Source of the DNA: Maribacter arenosus
GTDB taxonomy: Bacteria > Bacteroidota > Bacteroidia > Flavobacteriales > Flavobacteriaceae
Assembly (NCBI RefSeq): GCF_014610845.1
Contig: NZ_JABTCG010000001.1
Location: 1-64,000, forward strand
DNA length: 64,000 nucleotides
Reading direction: 5' to 3'
Part shown: one piece after another, positions 60,511-64,000 of the stretch
Layout: each line of letters starts with the position of its first letter
Position numbering within the stretch: position 1 is the stretch's first letter
Notes under the pieces: model-generated
What the model saw: only the letters and a program-made list of their open reading frames with translations
Database searches by the model: none
What the model was told of the DNA's origin: nothing
Program-made: the position numbers and the translations under genes

Positions 60511-60849
60511 ATGAACAATTACGAAACTGTTTTCATTTTAAATCCCGTTCTATCAGATGTTCAGATAGAGGAAACAGTTAAGAAATTCGAGGATTTCTTA
60601 ATTAAGAATGATGCCAAGATGGTATCAAAAGAAAATTGGGGGCTTAAGAAATTGGCCTACCCAATTCAAAACAAAAAAAGTGGTTTTTACCACCTATTCG
60701 AATTCACCGCACCTGGAGAGGTTATAACACCTTATGAGCAGGAATTCAGAAGAGATGAGCGAGTAATGCGCTTTTTGACTGTTAAGTTGGACAAGCACGC
60801 CATTGAATGGGCTGAGAAAAGAAGAACAAGATTAAAATCTAAAGCGTAA
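60511..60849 (+). CDS. rpsF: 30S ribosomal protein S6
   Basis: A 112-residue S6 beginning [21 protein letters not shown], with the family's [25 protein letters not shown] and [17 protein letters not shown]. It binds the platform of the small subunit with S18. It heads the three-gene operon rpsF-rpsR-rplI, with gaps of 5 and 12 bases. rpsF and rpsR have no ssb between them, the usual arrangement in Flavobacteriaceae. Confidence 0.98.
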   Translation: MNNYETVFILNPVLSDVQIEETVKKFEDFLIKNDAKMVSKENWGLKKLAYPIQNKKSGFYHLFEFTAPGEVITPYEQEFRRDERVMRFLTVKLDKHAIEWAEKRRTRLKSKA

Positions 60850-60854
60850 GTACT

Positions 60855-61151
60855 ATGGCATCTATAGAACAACAGGCAAAAGGAAAAAAAGATGGGGAAA
60901 TCAGATATTTGACCCCATTGAATATTGAAACCAACACCAAAAAGAAGTATTGTCGTTTCAAAAAGTCAGGTATTAAATACATTGACTATAAAGATCCCGA
61001 TTTTTTAATGAAATTGGTTAATGAGCAAGGTAAATTGTTGCCACGAAGATTAACAGGTACTTCTTTAAAATATCAAAGAAAAGTTGCACAGGCAGTAAAA
61101 AGGGCCCGTCATCTGGCACTAATGCCCTATGTTGGTGATTTATTAAAATAA
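60855..61151 (+). CDS. rpsR: 30S ribosomal protein S18
   Basis: A 98-residue S18: [22 protein letters not shown], then [35 protein letters not shown] (cited in part as [20 protein letters not shown]). The N-terminal extension of about 25 residues is typical of Bacteroidota. It forms a heterodimer with S6 on the small-subunit platform. Middle gene of the operon. Confidence 0.98.
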   Translation: MASIEQQAKGKKDGEIRYLTPLNIETNTKKKYCRFKKSGIKYIDYKDPDFLMKLVNEQGKLLPRRLTGTSLKYQRKVAQAVKRARHLALMPYVGDLLK

Positions 61152-61163
61152 AAGAAACGAACC

Positions 61164-61616
61164 ATGGAACTTATATTAAAGGAAGACGTACAAAACTTAG
61201 GTTTTAAAGACGATTTGGTAAGTGTTAAGAACGGGTATGGTAGAAATTTTCTAATACCCCAAGGTTTGGCCGCATTGGCTACCCCATCTGCAAAAAAAGT
61301 ATTGGCAGAAAACTTAAGACAAAGAGCCCATAAAGAAAAGAAAGTCATTGACGCTGCCAATAAGATCGCAGAAGCTTTAAAAGGACTTGAACTTAAAATC
61401 AAGGCGAAGGCTGGTGCAGGAGATAAACTTTTTGGATCGGTAACTACTGTGGATTTGGCGGCAGCCATTGAAAAAGAGGGGCATGAGATTGATAAAAAAT
61501 TTATCAGTATCCAAGGTGGTGCCGTGAAAAGACTTGGACCTTACAATGCGCAAATTAGACTTCATAGAGATGTGGTTGTTGACTTCCCATTTGAAGTTGT
61601 TGCAGAGAATAAATAA
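61164..61616 (+). CDS. rplI: 50S ribosomal protein L9
   Basis: A 150-residue two-domain L9. The N-terminal domain reads MELILKEDVQNLGFKDDLVSV, with NGYGRNFLIPQGLAALAT. A long connecting helix follows, then the C-terminal RNA-binding domain with GDKLFGSVTTVDLAAAIEKEG. It binds at the base of the L1 stalk. Last gene of the operon, followed by a strong hairpin. Confidence 0.98.
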   Translation: MELILKEDVQNLGFKDDLVSVKNGYGRNFLIPQGLAALATPSAKKVLAENLRQRAHKEKKVIDAANKIAEALKGLELKIKAKAGAGDKLFGSVTTVDLAAAIEKEGHEIDKKFISIQGGAVKRLGPYNAQIRLHRDVVVDFPFEVVAENK

Positions 61617-61643
61617 CAGGAAAAAAATTTGAGAGTTTTAAAG

Positions 61644-61672
61644 AGCTATGCTATGCATAGCTTTTTTTTTTC
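61644..61672 (+). terminator. terminator of the S6-S18-L9 operon
   Basis: AGCTATGC and GCATAGCT form a perfect 8-bp stem with a 3-base loop, followed by a run of at least nine T. Confidence 0.92.
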
Positions 61673-61704
61673 CTATTTTTAATCGATTAACTCAAAACCA
61701 AATT

Positions 61705-64000
61705 ATGAATAAAAAACTTCAACTAAGCATTATGCTATTGCTAGTCTCCATTTCAACAATAGCTCAGGTCACTACCTCTAATATTAGTGGAAAAGTTCTC
61801 GATGATCAGGACATTCCTTTGTTAGGGGCAAATATTGTTGCCGTTCATACCCCTACAGGTACGACCTATGGAGCTATTACCAATGAAGATGGTAGGTTCA
61901 ATCTTTTAAACCTACGGGTAGGTGGTCCTTATGCCGTTTCAATTTCTTATATAGGGTTTAAAACCCAGGAATATAACGATGTGTTTTTGACCTTGGGAAA
62001 AACCTTTGATCTCGATGCCAAGATGGTTACTGATAGCCAAGCGCTTGATGAGGTGGTGGTTGTTTCAGATCGTGGTGGAACATTCGGTGATGATAGGACC
62101 GGCTCTGAAACAAGTGTTGGTCGACGGGAATTAACACGTTTACCGACTATCTCAAGATCGGCTCAGGATTTTACAAGATTGGAACCTACTGCTAGCGGTA
62201 ACTCTTTCGGTGGCCGCAATGATCAGTTCAACAACTTCTCATTGGATGGGGCAATATTTAATAACCCATTTGGATTGGACGCACCTACGCCTGGTGGGCA
62301 AACAGATGCACAGCCGATATCTTTGGATGCCATTGATCAGATTCAAATTTCCACGGCCCCATATGATGTAACCCAATCGGGATTTACAGGAGCTACTGTA
62401 AATGCTGTTACCAAAAGCGGTACGAATGAATTTCATGGTACGGTTTATGGGTTTACCCGAAATGAAAATTTGACCGGGGGTAAAATCCGTGGGGAAAACG
62501 TAGTAAAACCCGATTTGAAACAAAACCAATACGGGGTTAGTATCGGAGGTCCCATAATTAAAGATAAGTTGTTCTTCTTTGCAAACTTTGAGAAAGATGA
62601 ACGCGATGATCTTGGTTCAAATGGATGGATACCCAATACGGGTTCAGGGGCCATTAATGAAACTAGGGTATTGGAAAGCGACCTACTCGCTGTACAGTCT
62701 GCCTTAGGTACGCTGGGTTATGATACCGGTGCCTACGAAGGCTTTACCTATGGTTCTGAATCTACCAAGGGTATTTTTAAGCTCGATTGGAATATCAATG
62801 ATAAAAATAGATTGGCTATTATCTATAATTTTTTAAATGCTTCTAAGGAAAAGCCAGCGCATCCTACTGCGATAGGAGTTAGAGGACCTAGTTTTTCAAC
62901 TTTACAGTTTCAAAACTCGGGATATGAAATCAACAATAAGTTGAATTCTATCCAGGTAGAGCTGAATTCAACACTTTCTGACGAAGTGACCAACAAATTA
63001 CAGGTAGGATATACGCACTTTGATGATTTTAGAAACCCACTTTCAACCCCGGCACCCAGTATAATCATACAAGATGGGGCAGGGTCGAATTATATTATTG
63101 CGGGTCATGAACCATTTTCAATACATAATAGATTAGATCAAAAGGTATTTCAGTTGACAAACAATATGAATATATTTAAGGGCAATCATACGTACACGGT
63201 AGGTTTTGCCTTTGAAAAATTCCAGTTCGACAATTCATTCAACCTTGGCTATTATGGGGGAACTTTTGGATTTGACGTAAATGGCACCCCTAATGATTTC
63301 AATGATGACAGAAATTTTTCATCGGTCGCTGAGTTTCTCTCATTTGCACAGCCGGGAGGTATGATAGATGGAATGATTCAGGGCGCAGAAGCAACTTTTG
63401 CCAACAATAATCAGTTTGAAGATGGAACTCCAGGTGCTTGGTCCCAAGCTGAGACCAATGTCGGTCAATTGTCTTTTTATCTACAGGACGAGTGGAGTGC
63501 CATGGACAATTTCAAGTTAACCTATGGAGTGCGTTTTGACAAACCGTTATACTTTGATACCAAGGAGAAAATTAGGGAGAATATAGAACGTAAAGGTACG
63601 TACCAACCGGACAACGTATATTTTAATCCAAATACAGGAGAGAACACCACTATTGATTCGGAACAGCTGCCTAGTAACGATTGGATGATATCCCCTAGAA
63701 TAGGATTTAATTGGGATGTAAAAGGCGATAATACCCTGCAATTACGTGGTGGTTCTGGAGTTTTTACTGGAAGATTGCCTTTTGTATGGTTAGGCAACCA
63801 AGTACAGGGCGTAGATTTCTTCTTCTATCAGGCAGTAGATCCTGATTTCAAATGGCCTCAGGTCTGGAGGACCAATCTTGGTGTTGACAAAGCATTGGAA
63901 AACGGACTTGTTTTAACTGCAGATGTATCATACACGAAAGATTTGAACGCCTCACATGTTCAAAACTGGGCATATCGAGATCCTTCAGGCACTTTGAATG
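61705..64000 (+). CDS. TonB-dependent receptor, Oar-like (3' end beyond window)
   Basis: The frame from the ATG at 61705 is open for 765 codons to the window edge. A signal peptide (residues 1-21, ISTIAQ) is followed by a CarboxypepD_reg domain (about 25-115: ISGKVLDDQDIPLLGANIV, TNEDGRFNLLNLRVGG) and a plug with ALDEVVVVSDRGG, SLDGAIFNNPFG and TQSGFTGATVNAVTKSGTNEFHG. Barrel strands follow. The size and the 'VTKSGTNEFHG' region match the large Oar-like outer-membrane receptors of Bacteroidota. No SusD partner can be seen. The substrate is unknown. Confidence 0.93.
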   Translation, partial: MNKKLQLSIMLLLVSISTIAQVTTSNISGKVLDDQDIPLLGANIVAVHTPTGTTYGAITNEDGRFNLLNLRVGGPYAVSISYIGFKTQEYNDVFLTLGKTFDLDAKMVTDSQALDEVVVVSDRGGTFGDDRTGSETSVGRRELTRLPTISRSAQDFTRLEPTASGNSFGGRNDQFNNFSLDGAIFNNPFGLDAPTPGGQTDAQPISLDAIDQIQISTAPYDVTQSGFTGATVNAVTKSGTNEFHGTVYGFTRNENLTGGKIRGENVVKPDLKQNQYGVSIGGPIIKDKLFFFANFEKDERDDLGSNGWIPNTGSGAINETRVLESDLLAVQSALGTLGYDTGAYEGFTYGSESTKGIFKLDWNINDKNRLAIIYNFLNASKEKPAHPTAIGVRGPSFSTLQFQNSGYEINNKLNSIQVELNSTLSDEVTNKLQVGYTHFDDFRNPLSTPAPSIIIQDGAGSNYIIAGHEPFSIHNRLDQKVFQLTNNMNIFKGNHTYTVGFAFEKFQFDNSFNLGYYGGTFGFDVNGTPNDFNDDRNFSSVAEFLSFAQPGGMIDGMIQGAEATFANNNQFEDGTPGAWSQAETNVGQLSFYLQDEWSAMDNFKLTYGVRFDKPLYFDTKEKIRENIERKGTYQPDNVYFNPNTGENTTIDSEQLPSNDWMISPRIGFNWDVKGDNTLQLRGGSGVFTGRLPFVWLGNQVQGVDFFFYQAVDPDFKWPQVWRTNLGVDKALENGLVLTADVSYTKDLNASHVQNWAYRDPSGTLN

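Noticed and set aside
1-64000. tRNA, rRNA, CRISPR, transposase, integrase or prophage genes
   Set aside because: I looked for typical motifs on both strands and found none.

Overview
The window is a stretch of chromosome from a member of the Bacteroidota, almost certainly family Flavobacteriaceae. The evidence is an AT-rich sequence, promoters of the Bacteroidota type (TTTG, about 19-21 bases, then TAnnTTTG), little Shine-Dalgarno, a TonB-dependent receptor with a carboxypeptidase-like N-terminal domain, type B L31, a 950-residue CarB without its regulatory domain, a SerB-SerA fusion, DUF4252 proteins behind an ECF sigma factor, and several lipoproteins with an acidic patch after the lipid-attachment cysteine. 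A marine, Maribacter- or Zobellia-like genus is a guess. I see no phage, transposase, integron, CRISPR array, tRNA or rRNA; this is mostly core genome.

Layout. 1-6 kb: a small zinc-ribbon protein, an unusual pyruvate kinase, a minus-strand ECF sigma operon (sigma factor, membrane protein with an acidic tail, Spy-like periplasmic protein) and a serpin lipoprotein. 6-18.6 kb: ABC exporter, phosphohexomutase, dolichol-phosphate-mannose-type glycosyltransferase, L31, a GlmU-like enzyme, MtaB, a lytic transglycosylase and cardiolipin synthase. 18.7-25.7 kb: L34, CarB, 6-phosphogluconate dehydrogenase, a thioesterase and RmuC. 25.7-32.1 kb: a vitamin B12 uptake locus, with an inner-membrane ABC importer (btuFCD-like) on the minus strand, and on the plus strand a cobalamin riboswitch, a BtuB-like receptor and a BtuG-like surface beta-propeller. 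32.2-36.7 kb: an S41 protease lipoprotein, then a second ECF sigma operon with a membrane partner and three DUF4252 proteins separated by hairpins. 36.8-45.7 kb: MscS channel, PurB, a haem-binding protein, a sirtuin lacking the usual zinc cysteines, TrmH, two small enzyme-like proteins, the remnant of a metallophosphoesterase and an alpha-amylase lipoprotein. 45.7-52 kb: a DEAD-box helicase with a long structured leader, RdgB, a SatD/DUF3307 pair and a glycosidase lipoprotein. 52.3-64 kb: the SerB-SerA fusion, RlmH, NadC, a BrkB-family protein, PriA, a LytTR regulator, the S6-S18-L9 operon and the first 765 codons of a large TonB-dependent receptor that runs off the end.

The best candidates for undescribed biology are the SatD/DUF3307 pair (a possible nucleotidyl-cyclase-like fold joined to a helix-turn-helix, with a membrane partner rich in His/Asp motifs), the leader RNA of the DEAD-box helicase, and the two ECF sigma operons, whose partner proteins are not standard anti-sigma factors. 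Function assignments rest on motifs read by eye; no database search was run.
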